From the NCBI RefSeq assembly GCF_937425535.1, contig NZ_OW485601.1:859001-923000 (forward strand): 64,000 nt of DNA, read 5' to 3'. The notes beneath the pieces were generated by a model. It saw only the letters and a program-made list of their open reading frames with translations, ran no database searches and was not told the origin of the DNA. A program made the translations under genes and the position numbers. The DNA comes from Rhodovastum atsumiense (lineage in GTDB: Bacteria > Pseudomonadota > Alphaproteobacteria > Acetobacterales > Acetobacteraceae). Positions 43,129 to 53,659 of this stretch are shown here, one piece after another; position 1 is the first letter of the stretch; each line of letters begins with the position of its first letter.

Positions 43129-44170
43129 ATGAAATTGCAAATGCTTGAACACACACCTTCATCCATTTACGAAATCCGAAATCCATCTGCAGCGCATTTT
43201 CAATCTATCCAAATGTTACGCGCCATTGCGGCTATATTAGTAGTTCTTGTACATGTAAATCCATTTGGATATTCATTTGTTGCGGGACATATTGGCGTTG
43301 ATATATTTTTTGTAATATCATGTTTTATAATCGGAACAACTGGCATCAACCAAAGTCGAATCAATTTCTTCGCCAAACGTCTGATTCGCATTGTTCCTCT
43401 CTACTGGGCTGTGACGGCACTGATGTGCCGGGGGTTCCCTGGTGCCAGGAATTTCGAATAATTTTAGCTTTAGTTTCGTATATTTAATAAAATCTTATTT
43501 ATTTATACCATATATTAACACAAATGGGCAAATATCACCTTTACTTACCATCGGATAGACATTGAATTATGAAATATTTTTCTATGCATTATTTGCAATT
43601 TCTCTTGAAACACGATGGCCAATTTTTTGCTCTTCTCTAACAATTATTGCATTTGTTATAACAGGTTTATTGCTTGCCCCAACCAACCCCGTCCTTCAGA
43701 CCTATTCATCTCCTGTAATGCTTGAATTTGTTGCTGGTCTATTACTATCGTAAGCAGCATACCTGCGCGGATTCTGGATTGGGGTGGGGTTGCTGCTGGC
43801 TGGCATCGTGTGGTTCATCGCTGTTGCGATAACCGGGATGAGCCTGGGCCAGGGACGAGCGTTTTGGGTCGGGATTCCAGCATTCGCCATGGTGTCCGGA
43901 GCACTGGCTTTGGAGAGGGTCGGATGCTGGCCGGTTTTCAGGCCATTCGTCCTGCTCGGGGACAGGTCCTATTCATTATATCTGTTGCACCTGGTTGTTA
44001 TCAGTTTTGTCAATCGATTGATGCATATCATGCATATACCACAGCCCCTGAACCTGCCTCTCGTGCTGGGCTTCGGTATAGGTGCCGCCCTGGTCAGCTA
44101 TCGCTTCCTTGAAGCGCCCGCCGCGCGGCTATGCCGGGGGTTACTCTTCCATCCGGCGCTGGCGTCCTGA
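43129..44170 (+). pseudogene. Acyltransferase family 3 (OafA-like) pseudogene, chimeric composition
   Basis: Remnant of a membrane O-acyltransferase that would acetylate surface sugars. The first part (FQSIQMLRAIAAILVVLVHV, then VDIFFVISCFIIG) is the typical N-terminus. The frame is lost at a run of five G near 43430-43434. It continues in another frame as NNFSFSFVYLIKS, where a TAG at 43556 replaces the Trp expected in the LTIGW-TLNYEIFFY motif. A TAA at about 43751 interrupts it again, and the last part (43784-44170: LLGDRSYSLYLLHLVV, RFLEAPAARL) completes the family. AAGGGA precedes the first ATG. The 5' two-thirds are strongly AT-rich and the 3' third GC-rich, with an abrupt change near 43755. 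Confidence 0.85.
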
Positions 44171-44330
44171 TCACAGCATTTCCGCACTTGCGCGGGTGAT
44201 TGCAGAGGCGTGGCAACAGGCAAGCCCGCGGCGGCGATCGGGCACGCTTTGCGCGGCTCTCGCGGTCCTGCGCGCGACCAGGCGGGGGAGGTGAAGAGCT
44301 TCGTCGACAATCAGTTTGACAGCAAACAGT

Positions 44331-44356
44331 CATTATGACAGCATCCACTCATAATG
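44331..44356. promoter_or_regulatory. Inverted repeat over the marR start codon
   Basis: CATTATG (44331-44337) and CATAATG (44350-44356) are exact complements separated by 12 bases; the second overlaps the start codon at 44354. Position and symmetry suit autorepression by the MarR-family product. Confidence 0.45.
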
Positions 44357-44827
44357 GATGCCACCTCAAATTCCTTCTCCCACCCCGTCAGCCGGCTCGT
44401 CCTGGAGGTTTTTCGCCTGAACGGCGCCCTCATCGCCGCCGGCGATGCGCTGGTCGCCCCGCTCGGCCTGACCAGCGCCCGCTGGCAGGTGATGGGGGCG
44501 GTCGTCGAGGCACGCGGCAGCCTGCCGGTCGCCGGCATCGCCCGCACCATGGGCCTCGTGCGCCAGTCCGTGCAGCGGATTGCTGATGAACTGGCGGAGG
44601 AAGGGATTCTCCGCTTCGTTCCCAATCCGCATCACCGCCGTGCCAAACTCATGCAGATCACCGACAAAGGCGCGGCCGTCTTCGAAGCAGCCAGCACCCG
44701 CTGGCTGGCGCTGGCGGATGCTCTTGCTGCCGCGCTGCCGACCGGCGAGCCCGAGAGGGTGGCGGCGGTGCTGCATCTTGTCCGAGAGCAACTCCAGGCC
44801 CCCAACCAGGAAGAAGAAACGCCATGA
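44354..44827 (+). CDS. MarR-family transcriptional regulator
   Basis: Winged-helix dimeric regulator of 157 aa. The DNA-binding region is LTSARWQVMGAVVEARGSLP then VAGIARTMGLVRQSVQRIAD, with the wing at FVPNPHHRRAKLMQITDKG. Family members usually repress a neighbouring transporter or stress gene and respond to phenolic ligands; the ligand here is unknown. The gene overlaps the following membrane-protein gene by ATGA, so they are coupled. A perfect inverted repeat spans its start codon. Its GC content is host-like. Confidence 0.9.
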   Translation: MDATSNSFSHPVSRLVLEVFRLNGALIAAGDALVAPLGLTSARWQVMGAVVEARGSLPVAGIARTMGLVRQSVQRIADELAEEGILRFVPNPHHRRAKLMQITDKGAAVFEAASTRWLALADALAAALPTGEPERVAAVLHLVREQLQAPNQEEETP

Positions 44828-45264
44828 TCCGCGTCCTGCACCCGATCGCCGGCGTCACCGGCCTGCTGTGCATCGCCACGTTCTGGTTTTCCACGGTTGC
44901 CACCGAGGCGCTGGGCGATGCCGCCGCGATTCTCGCGGTCAAAACCATGATCCTGTGGGGACTTCTGCTCCTCGTGCCCGCCATGGCGGTCGCCGGCGCG
45001 ACCGGCTGGCGCATGGCCGGCCGCGCCACCGCGCCGCGCATCGCCAGCAAACGTCGCCGGATGCCATTCATCGCGCTCAATGGCCTGCTCGTCCTGGTGC
45101 CCTGTGCATTCTTCCTGCAGGCGCGTGCCGCCGAGGGGGATTTCGGAGAAGCCTTCTTCCTGGTGCAGGGCATCGAGTTGCTGGCAGGCGCCACCAACCT
45201 CACGCTGATGGGCCTGAACATGCGCGACGGCTTTGCGCTCGCCAAACGTTTCGCCAGGGCCTGA
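44824..45264 (+). CDS. Four-helix integral membrane protein of unknown function
   Basis: A 146-aa protein with four hydrophobic segments (about 7-25 GVTGLLCIATFWFSTVA, 37-59 AVKTMILWGLLLLVPAMAVA, 79-98 MPFIALNGLLVLVPCAFFLQ, 115-133 LVQGIELLAGATNLTLMG) and a basic loop (SKRRRMPF) in the middle. No enzymatic motif. It is translationally coupled to the MarR gene and is probably its main regulated target; the function cannot be told from sequence. Confidence 0.8.
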   Translation: MIRVLHPIAGVTGLLCIATFWFSTVATEALGDAAAILAVKTMILWGLLLLVPAMAVAGATGWRMAGRATAPRIASKRRRMPFIALNGLLVLVPCAFFLQARAAEGDFGEAFFLVQGIELLAGATNLTLMGLNMRDGFALAKRFARA

Positions 45265-45821
45265 TCGCTGGGGAGACGGCCGGCGAACGTTCAGGCCCGC
45301 CGCCCTCCCCGGAAACTGGCAAAGGCGGCAATACGAACCTGAAAGTTTATTATCTTTTCAATTATTTCAACTTTTGCGACGAGGAGATCGGCACATTCCG
45401 CCCCCAGGCGCAGGAAGTCCGGTCCGGGGGCCTATCCGGCCGGCATGGCGCCGAGCGTGCGCCAGTCGGCGCCGGTCCGCCGGGTCGAGCGGCTTTGCCA
45501 GCGGTCGGGCCAGAGGATTGACCGCCGCATGCGGCGCCGTGCCGATGCGACGGGCCACGACGAACGGCCGCACCTCGTCCAGCCAGGCGAATATCTCCCG
45601 GCCGATCTTCGTCAGCTTTTCCTCACGGTTCCGTGGCGCGGCAGGGCTGTGAATCGAGACGGAACCGGATCGGCATCCTGCCGCCGCACACGGCCGGCAC
45701 GTGACGACGTGCGTCCGGGATAGCGGGGCCACACATGGGAAGCTGCGAGGAACCGTTCCGGACGAGGTCGCCGCCCGCGGCCGTCAGCCGTCGGAAATCG
45801 CCTGAACCGGAGGGGGAAGGG
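45265..45821. other. Intergenic region between the membrane protein gene and tRNA-Lys
   Basis: 557 bases. A short AT-rich patch lies at about 45335-45380. On the minus strand, 45367-45732 is open and includes REEKLTKIGREIFAWLDEVR, which looks protein-like but is flanked by unlikely sequence. It may be a gene remnant. No start, ribosome-binding site or family supports it. Confidence 0.4.
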
Positions 45822-45897
<76 letters not shown>

Positions 45898-46098
45898 GCC
45901 CCGGCGGCGGCTCGGGTTGCCCCGTGATCGCCGAGGCGCGCCCTATAGCAAGCGATCCGGATCCTGTGAAGCCCCCCCCAACGCCTCTCTGCGTGCGGCT
46001 TGCGCTGCTCGCAACCCCGTGCTTCGTTGGCCGCAGGGATCGCCACCCTTGCGGGACGGCCCAACCGTACAACCACTCAGCCTTTGGGGTACCGCCCT

Positions 46099-47013
<915 letters not shown>

Positions 47014-47016
47014 GCG

Positions 47017-48300
47017 ATGGCGACCCGTCCCACTCTTTCGGCGGCGCTGCGCGACGCCTTTCTCTCCGCACTGGTGGCGCTTGGCCTGTTCGGGGTCATG
47101 ATCGGGCTCAAGACCGATGCCGGCGCCACCAGCCTCGTGCTGACCCCGCGGCCCTGGGCGGTCGCGGTCGCGGTCGGGCTGGTGTTCGTCGGCCGACTCG
47201 GCCTGATCGCCTGGCGGGCCTGGCGGCCGGCCGGCACGCCCACCCCGCGGCGACTCGCCAGCACCGCCCACCGTGCCGGGCGCTACATAGCGCCGGTCCT
47301 GCTGGTGCTGGCGGTGACGCTGCCGCTCTATGCCGGACGCTACTGGATCGACCTCGGCATCCTGGTGCTGACCTACGTGATGCTCGGCTGGGGGCTGAAC
47401 ATCGTGGTGGGCCTCGCCGGTCTGCTCGACCTCGGCTACGTCGCCTTCTACGCCGTCGGCGCCTATTCCTACGCGCTGCTGGCGACCAATTTCGGGCTTG
47501 GCTTCTGGACCTGCCTGCCGCTGGCCGGGCTGCTCGCGGCGTGCTGGGGCATCATGCTGGGCTTCCCGGTGCTGCGGCTGCGCGGCGACTACCTGGCCAT
47601 CGTGACGCTCGCCTTCGGCGAGATCATCCGCGTGGTGCTGCTGAACTTCGTCTCGCTGACCAACGGCCCCAACGGCATCTCCGGCATCCCCCGCCCGACG
47701 CTGTTCGGCCTCACCTTCTCCTCCAGCGGAGGCGAGGGCTCGGTCGCCGACTTCTTCGGCATCGAGCCGAACATCAGCCAGCGCGTGATCTTCCTGTATT
47801 ACGTGATCTTCGGCCTCGCTTTGCTCACCAACTGGGTGACACTGCGGCTGCGCCGGCTGCCGCTCGGCCGGGCCTGGGAAGCGCTGCGCGAGGACGAGGT
47901 GGCCTGCCGGGCGCTCGGCATCAACGTGACCACCACCAAGCTGACCGCGTTCGCCATCGGCGCCTGCTTCGGGGGCTTCGCCGGCGCCTTCTTCGCCACC
48001 CGCCAGGCCTTCATCAGCCCGGAAAGCTTCACCTTCATGGAAAGCGCGATCGTGCTGGCGATCGTGGTGCTCGGCGGCCTCGGCAGCCAGCTCGGCGTGG
48101 CACTGGCCGCGGTGGTGATGATCGGCGGCTCCGAACTGTTCCGTGACTTCGCCGAGTACCGCATGCTGATCTTCGGCATCGCCCTGGTGATGATGATGAT
48201 CCTGCGCCCACGCGGCCTGGTGTCGGGACGCACGCCATCGGTTTCGCTCGGCGAGCGGCGGCAGATATCCGCCGACCTCGTCGCCCAGGGCCGCGGATGA
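47017..48300 (+). CDS. livM: Branched-chain amino-acid ABC transporter permease LivM
   Basis: Second permease of the Liv-type transporter, 427 aa. The N-terminal 80 residues form an extra membrane region with DUF3382-like layout. The core has [40 protein letters not shown] and [20 protein letters not shown], then [20 protein letters not shown]. It begins 3 bases after livH and overlaps an alternative livG start by ATGA, indicating one polycistron. Confidence 0.93.
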   Translation: MATRPTLSAALRDAFLSALVALGLFGVMIGLKTDAGATSLVLTPRPWAVAVAVGLVFVGRLGLIAWRAWRPAGTPTPRRLASTAHRAGRYIAPVLLVLAVTLPLYAGRYWIDLGILVLTYVMLGWGLNIVVGLAGLLDLGYVAFYAVGAYSYALLATNFGLGFWTCLPLAGLLAACWGIMLGFPVLRLRGDYLAIVTLAFGEIIRVVLLNFVSLTNGPNGISGIPRPTLFGLTFSSSGGEGSVADFFGIEPNISQRVIFLYYVIFGLALLTNWVTLRLRRLPLGRAWEALREDEVACRALGINVTTTKLTAFAIGACFGGFAGAFFATRQAFISPESFTFMESAIVLAIVVLGGLGSQLGVALAAVVMIGGSELFRDFAEYRMLIFGIALVMMMILRPRGLVSGRTPSVSLGERRQISADLVAQGRG

Positions 48301-48311
48301 AGGGGGCGCCC

Positions 48312-49180
48312 ATGACCACGACAACGCTGCTCTCGGTCACCGACCTGACGATGCGCTTCGGCGGGCTGACCGCGGTCAACAAGCTGTCCTTCGATGTGCG
48401 CAAGGGCGACATCACCGCGGTGATCGGCCCCAACGGCGCGGGCAAGACCACGGTGTTCAACTGCATCACCGGGTTCTACCGGCCGACCTCGGGCGCGATC
48501 ACCCTCACCCCGGATACCGGCGTGCAGTTCGACCTCGAGCACATGCCCGGCCACCAGATCGCCCGCACGGCCCATGTCGCGCGCACCTTCCAGAACATCC
48601 GCCTGTTCGCCGGCATGACCGTGCTGGAGAACCTGCTGGTGGCCCAGCACAACACGCTGATGCCCTCGGTGGTGCGGGGCCTGCTCGCGGTGTTCGGCCT
48701 CGGCGGCCACCGCGCCGCCGAGCGCGCGGCGCTGGAACGGGCGCGGTTCTGGCTGGATGCGATCGATCTGACCGCGCGCGCCGACGACCCTGCCGGCGCC
48801 CTGCCCTACGGCGACCAGCGCCGGCTGGAAATCGCGCGCGCGATGTGCACCGAGCCGGTGCTGCTCTGCCTCGATGAACCTGCGGCCGGGCTCAATCCGC
48901 GTGAATCGGACGAGCTCGCCACCCTGCTCGGGCGCATCCGCGACGGCGCGGGGGGCACGCCCGGCTGCTCCATCCTGCTGATCGAGCACGACATGGGGGT
49001 GGTGATGCGCATCTCCGACCACATCGTCGTGCTCGACCACGGCAAGAAGATCAGCGACGGCACGCCCGAAGCGGTGCGCAGCGACCCGCACGTGATCGCG
49101 GCCTACCTGGGCGAAGGCGACGAGGACGAAGTAACCGAGGAGACCGCGGAGGCCGACAAGGCCGCGCGTGGCGTGACCGC

Positions 49181-49184
<4 letters not shown>
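48312..49184 (+). CDS. livG: Branched-chain amino-acid ABC transporter ATP-binding protein LivG
   Basis: Cytoplasmic ATPase of the Liv-type transporter, 290 aa. Walker A is GPNGAGKTT, followed by NCITGFYRPTSGAI, the LivG-specific ARTFQNIRLFAGMTVLEN, a signature-like ALPYGDQRRLEIARAM, and Walker B LLCLDEPAAGLNPRE. ATG 48312 is chosen for AAGGGGG upstream; an ATG at 48297 overlapping the livM stop would add five residues. The C-terminal tail (EEVTEETAEADKAARG in approximate form) is acidic and longer than usual. It overlaps livF by ATGA. Confidence 0.93.
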
Positions 49185-49900
<716 letters not shown>

Positions 49901-49920
49901 CAGTCTGTTAGACGTCAGGA

Positions 49921-50000
49921 AAGGCGAGGGCGCTGCCCTCGACCCGGCAGGGGCCACAAGGCCCCTGCACCCCATTCGCGCTGCGCGGCACAGACAAGGC
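49921..50000. repeat. Dispersed repeat, partial copy D (hairpins 1-2)
   Basis: CGAGGGCgctGCCCTCG and GCAGGGGCCacaaGGCCCCTGC plus the CCCCATTCGCGCTGCGCGGC spacer, about 20 bases after the livF stop and about 140 before the binding-protein start. Hairpins 3 to 5 are absent. It lies between co-directional genes of the same transport system. Confidence 0.85.
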
Positions 50001-50136
50001 AGCGGCTGGTAGCGGGATGACATCGGCCTCGGCCCTGCTACACCGTCGCGGCGCACCTGGCTCGCCCTCCCCCCTCGGGACCGCGAGTCGGGTTGTACGC
50101 CTCACCGGCAATCCTTCCCCGAGAGGAGGACCAGTC

Positions 50137-51258
50137 ATGCAATTTTCCAGGACCGCGTCGGCCCTGGCCGTCCTCGGCGCCCTGCTGCTCGCGCGCCCGG
50201 CAGCGGCGCAGGAAGACGTGGTCATCGGCTTTTCCGACGTGCTCTCCGGCAATGTCGCCGCGATCGGCCAGCAGGCGCTCAACGGCGCACAGGCCGCGGT
50301 GGACGTCATCAACGCCCGCGGCGGCGTGCTGCATGGCCGCAAGCTGCGGCTCGCGGTGGAAGACGACGCCTGCGACCCGAAGCAGGCGGTCTCGGTGGCC
50401 AACCTGTTCGCCGGCCGTGGCATCAAGCTGGTGCTCGGGCCGCTGTGCTCTAGCGCGGCAATTCCCGCCTCCTCGGTCTACGCCGAGGAAGGCATCCTGA
50501 TGATGAGCGCCTCCGCCACCAATCCGCAGCTGACCGAGCGCAAGCTGACCACGGTGTTCCGCGCCTGCGGCCGTGACGACCAGCAGGGCGCCGTCGCCGG
50601 GGAAATGCTCGCCGACCGCTTCGCCAACAAGCGCATCGCCATCGTCGACGACAAATCCGCCTATGGCAGCGGCCTGGCCACCGAAGCCGCCAAGGTACTG
50701 AAGCAGCGCAAGGTGCCGATCGCCTTCACCGGTTCGGTCACGGCGGGCGAGAAGGATTTCTCGGCCATCGTCAGCCGGCTGAAGCAGGAGCGGATCGATA
50801 TCGCCTATTACGGCGGCTACCATCCGGAACTCGGCCTGATCCTGCGTCAGGCGCGCAGCGCCGGGCTGAACGCCATCTTCGTCAGCGGCGAAGGGATCGG
50901 CACCAGCGAGTTCTGGGCGATCGCGGGCGATGCCGGCACCGGCACGCTGTTCACCAACTCGCCGGATGTCGCCGGCACCCCCGCCGCCTCCGAGGCCCGC
51001 AAGGCCATCGAGGCCCGCGACGCCAAGGTGCCGCCCGACAACTTCGCCTTCTACAACTACGCGGCCATCCAGGCGCTGGCCGCGGCGATCGACCGCGCCG
51101 GCTCGGCCACGCCGAAGGCGGTGGCGGCGGCCCTGCGCAAGGATCCGCTGCCCACGGTGGTGGGACCGCTCGCCTTCGACGCCAAGGGCGACCTGAAGGC
51201 GCCGCAATACGTCTTCTTCGAATGGCGCGACGGCACCTACCATCGCGCCGCGTTCTGA
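50137..51258 (+). CDS. livK: Branched-chain amino-acid ABC transporter substrate-binding protein
   Basis: Periplasmic binding protein of the Liv-type transporter, 373 aa. Signal peptide MQFSRTASALAVLGALLLAR ends PAAAQ. The mature part starts EDVVIGFSDVLSGNVAAIGQ and has the type I periplasmic-binding fold: GGVLHGRKLRLAVEDDACDP, KLVLGPLCSSAAIPASSVYA, RIAIVDDKSAYGSGLATEAA and YYGGYHPELGLILRQA. GAGAGGAGG precedes the ATG at 50137. It lies downstream of livF behind a repeat, so it may have its own promoter for higher expression. Confidence 0.93.
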   Translation: MQFSRTASALAVLGALLLARPAAAQEDVVIGFSDVLSGNVAAIGQQALNGAQAAVDVINARGGVLHGRKLRLAVEDDACDPKQAVSVANLFAGRGIKLVLGPLCSSAAIPASSVYAEEGILMMSASATNPQLTERKLTTVFRACGRDDQQGAVAGEMLADRFANKRIAIVDDKSAYGSGLATEAAKVLKQRKVPIAFTGSVTAGEKDFSAIVSRLKQERIDIAYYGGYHPELGLILRQARSAGLNAIFVSGEGIGTSEFWAIAGDAGTGTLFTNSPDVAGTPAASEARKAIEARDAKVPPDNFAFYNYAAIQALAAAIDRAGSATPKAVAAALRKDPLPTVVGPLAFDAKGDLKAPQYVFFEWRDGTYHRAAF

Positions 51259-51285
51259 CCAGCGCCTTCCCGTTCTGATCCGGTC

Positions 51286-51312
51286 GCCGGGCCGCCCCAG
51301 GGGCGACCCGGC
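51286..51312. terminator. Hairpin between livK and MFS gene
   Basis: GCCGGG-cc-GCCCC faces GGGGC-ga-CCCGGC around a minimal loop, between the convergent stops of livK (51258) and the MFS gene (51347). Likely bidirectional terminator; no T-run. Confidence 0.5.
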
Positions 51313-51346
51313 CGATCGCGGGAAGCGCGAAAGCCTTCTCCTGCCT

Positions 51347-52582
51347 TTAGTCGACCGGCACGGCGTCGGTGCCCGCCCGCAGGGCCGGCATGCGGATCAT
51401 GGCCGCAAGCCCGGCCGCCACCAGGGCCGCCAGCAGCGATCCCCACCACAGCCAGGCATAGCCGGCCGCGTGGTCGAACACCCATCCCCCCAGCAGCGCG
51501 CCGGCCGCCCCGCCTGCCGCATGCCCGGCGGAAATGACCCCCATGGCGAGTCCCATCACGCGCAGGCCGAGATGGCTGGCCACAAGGCTCGCCGTCACCG
51601 GCACCGTCGCATAGTCCACGGCGCCGAAGGCCGCGGCGAACAGCAGCAATGCCGGGTAGCTGTCACCGACATGCAGGAGCAACAGGAAGGTCACCGCCCG
51701 CCCCGCATAGATGACAGCGAGCAGCAGCGGCCGGTTCATCCGGTCGGTCAGCCATCCCGCCCCCATCATGCCGAGCATGTTGACCAGCGAGAGCACGCCA
51801 TAGGCCACGGCACCCGGCATCGGGGCGAAACCGCACAGCGCGGCATAGGGCAGCAGATGCGTTTCGATCACGCCGGTGCTGGTGAAACCGCAGATCAGGA
51901 AGCTCCAGAACAACAGGTGAAAGGTCGGCTGCGCCGCGAGGAAACGGAGTTCCGCCGCGAATGGCGGCCGCGACCGGTCGCCCTGCCGCGCCACCGCCGG
52001 CACCGCCAGGATCGGCAGCGCCAGCATGGCGAGCAGCGCGGCGCCCATGGCGATCCCGAGGAATCCCCAGCGCCAGCTTGCCACCGCCAGCAGGGCGGCG
52101 ATCAGCGGCACCAGCACGAACTGACCGGCGGTGGACCCGGAGGTCGCGACCCCGGTGGCGAGCCCCCGTCGGCCCGCCGTCATTCGCGCGACCGCAGTGG
52201 CAACGACATGGGTCGCCACGATGCCGAAGCCGATCGACGCGAGTCCGGCATAGGCAAGCACGAACTGCCATGGCCGCTCCGCCCCCGCCACCCCGACACA
52301 CCCCAGGGCCACGGCCGCGAGGCCGGGCACCAGGACCTTGCGTGGGCCATGTCGGTCCACCAGGGCACCGGCCCAGGGCGCCACGCACGCCATCACCACC
52401 AGCCCCACCGCCGCCACGCCCGAGACGAAGCCCCGCGACCAACCCAGTTCGCGCTCCCATACCGGCATGGCGAGCCCCAGCGCGGCTCGTGCCGAGAAAG
52501 CCAGCGCGAGCGCGAGGAAGCCAAGAACCACGACGGCACCGAGACGAAACCGGGGATGGACGGACAGGGCGCGGAACGGCAT
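51347..52582 (-). CDS. MFS transporter
   Basis: Major facilitator superfamily permease, 411 aa, twelve predicted membrane helices. The helix 2-3 loop has the family motif (GALVDRHGPRKVLVPGLAAV), and GWLTDRMNRPLLLAVIYAGR is its counterpart in the second half. The pattern resembles monocarboxylate/oxalate-formate type transporters (AARAALGLAMPVWERELGWS at the start, approximate). Substrate unknown. It is divergent from a LysR-family gene whose product is the natural candidate regulator; their shared 99-base region has CAGTTT...AAACTG (52640-52676). Confidence 0.88.
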   Translation of the reverse strand: MPFRALSVHPRFRLGAVVVLGFLALALAFSARAALGLAMPVWERELGWSRGFVSGVAAVGLVVMACVAPWAGALVDRHGPRKVLVPGLAAVALGCVGVAGAERPWQFVLAYAGLASIGFGIVATHVVATAVARMTAGRRGLATGVATSGSTAGQFVLVPLIAALLAVASWRWGFLGIAMGAALLAMLALPILAVPAVARQGDRSRPPFAAELRFLAAQPTFHLLFWSFLICGFTSTGVIETHLLPYAALCGFAPMPGAVAYGVLSLVNMLGMMGAGWLTDRMNRPLLLAVIYAGRAVTFLLLLHVGDSYPALLLFAAAFGAVDYATVPVTASLVASHLGLRVMGLAMGVISAGHAAGGAAGALLGGWVFDHAAGYAWLWWGSLLAALVAAGLAAMIRMPALRAGTDAVPVD

Positions 52583-52681
52583 GGAGGAAATCCCGTGGAT
52601 GGACCGCCAGCCTCGTCACCGGCGGCACTGGCGACAAACCAGTTTGCTTGAGCCTCGGATGAGCCTGGCTAAACTGACCCC

Positions 52682-53659
52682 ATGCCACGCCCACCGCTGC
52701 TCCTGCTGGCCCTGCGCGCTTTCGCCGAAACCGGACGGCTCGGCAGCATGAAGGCGGCCGCGGGCGCGCTGGGCGTCACACCGGGGGCGATCAGCCAGCA
52801 GGTGAAGGCGCTGGAGCGGCGGCTGGGCCTGCCGCTGTTCGAGCGGCACAACCGGGAACTGCGCCTGACCGGGACCGGAAGGCAGTTGCTCGACCCGCTG
52901 GTGGACGCCTTCGCTCGTATCGAGGCGGCGGTGGATGCCACCGAACGCGCGACCGGGGGCCACCGTCACCGGCCCCTGTTGGTGAGCACCTCGGCCTCTT
53001 TCGCCGCCGGCTGGCTGGTGCCCCGGCTGGGACGCTTCGCCGCCCTTTATCCCGGCATCGAGGTGCGCATCGACGCGACCTCGGCCCTGGTCGAGGTCGG
53101 GCGCGGCCCCGGCAGCGCCGATGTCGCGCTGCGCCATGGCCTCGGCGACTACCCGGGATTGGAAGTGGTGCGTTTCCTCATGCCGCGGCTGGTACCGGTG
53201 GGCAGCCCGTCACGGCTCGCCACCGGCCCGAGGCTGAGCCGGGCGGAGGACGTGCTGCATTACCCGCTGCTGCAGAACAGCGACGGGGCGGACTGGGCGC
53301 TCTGGCTGCGCGCGCAGGGCGGCAACGACGCGGAGGGACGCGCCCTGCGCGGCACGCGCTTCCCCGATGACCATCTTCTGGTGCGCGCAGCGGTGGCCGG
53401 CCAGGGCCTCGCCCTGGTGGCCGAGTTCCACGCCGCCGAGGAAATCGCCGCCGGGCGGCTGGCGGTCGCGCTGGATCTGCCCTGGCCGTCGCGTTTTGCC
53501 TACTACGTGCTCACCCGTCCGGGGCCTGGCCGGCCGCCGGCCGCCCTTGCGTTCCGGGACTGGGTGCTACGGGAGGCGGCCGGCTGCGGCGACGGCCTGC
53601 CGCCTCAGCCGCCCCCCAGCGCCACCGCCACGCGGAAGGTGACGAACGCCGCCGCATAG
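52682..53659 (+). CDS. LysR-family transcriptional regulator (GcvA-like)
   Basis: 325-aa regulator with an N-terminal winged helix (LLALRAFAETGRLGSMKAAA, LGVTPGAISQQVKALERRLG) and a periplasmic-binding-type effector domain (VRIDATSALVEVGRGPGSAD, DVALRHGLGDYPGLEVV). The layout matches the GcvA/AmpR-like subgroup. It diverges from the MFS gene and probably controls it. Its last 55 bases overlap the 3' end of feoB on the opposite strand, and its C-terminal tail (PPQPPPSATATRKVTNAAA) is encoded there, so the tail may be a read-through extension. Confidence 0.9.
   Translation: MPRPPLLLLALRAFAETGRLGSMKAAAGALGVTPGAISQQVKALERRLGLPLFERHNRELRLTGTGRQLLDPLVDAFARIEAAVDATERATGGHRHRPLLVSTSASFAAGWLVPRLGRFAALYPGIEVRIDATSALVEVGRGPGSADVALRHGLGDYPGLEVVRFLMPRLVPVGSPSRLATGPRLSRAEDVLHYPLLQNSDGADWALWLRAQGGNDAEGRALRGTRFPDDHLLVRAAVAGQGLALVAEFHAAEEIAAGRLAVALDLPWPSRFAYYVLTRPGPGRPPAALAFRDWVLREAAGCGDGLPPQPPPSATATRKVTNAAA

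Noticed and set aside
45367..45732. Minus-strand frame of 121 codons with a protein-like stretch (GREIFAWLDEVRPFVVARR)
   Set aside because: No ribosome-binding site, no family, implausible N-terminus; kept only as a possible remnant in the region note.
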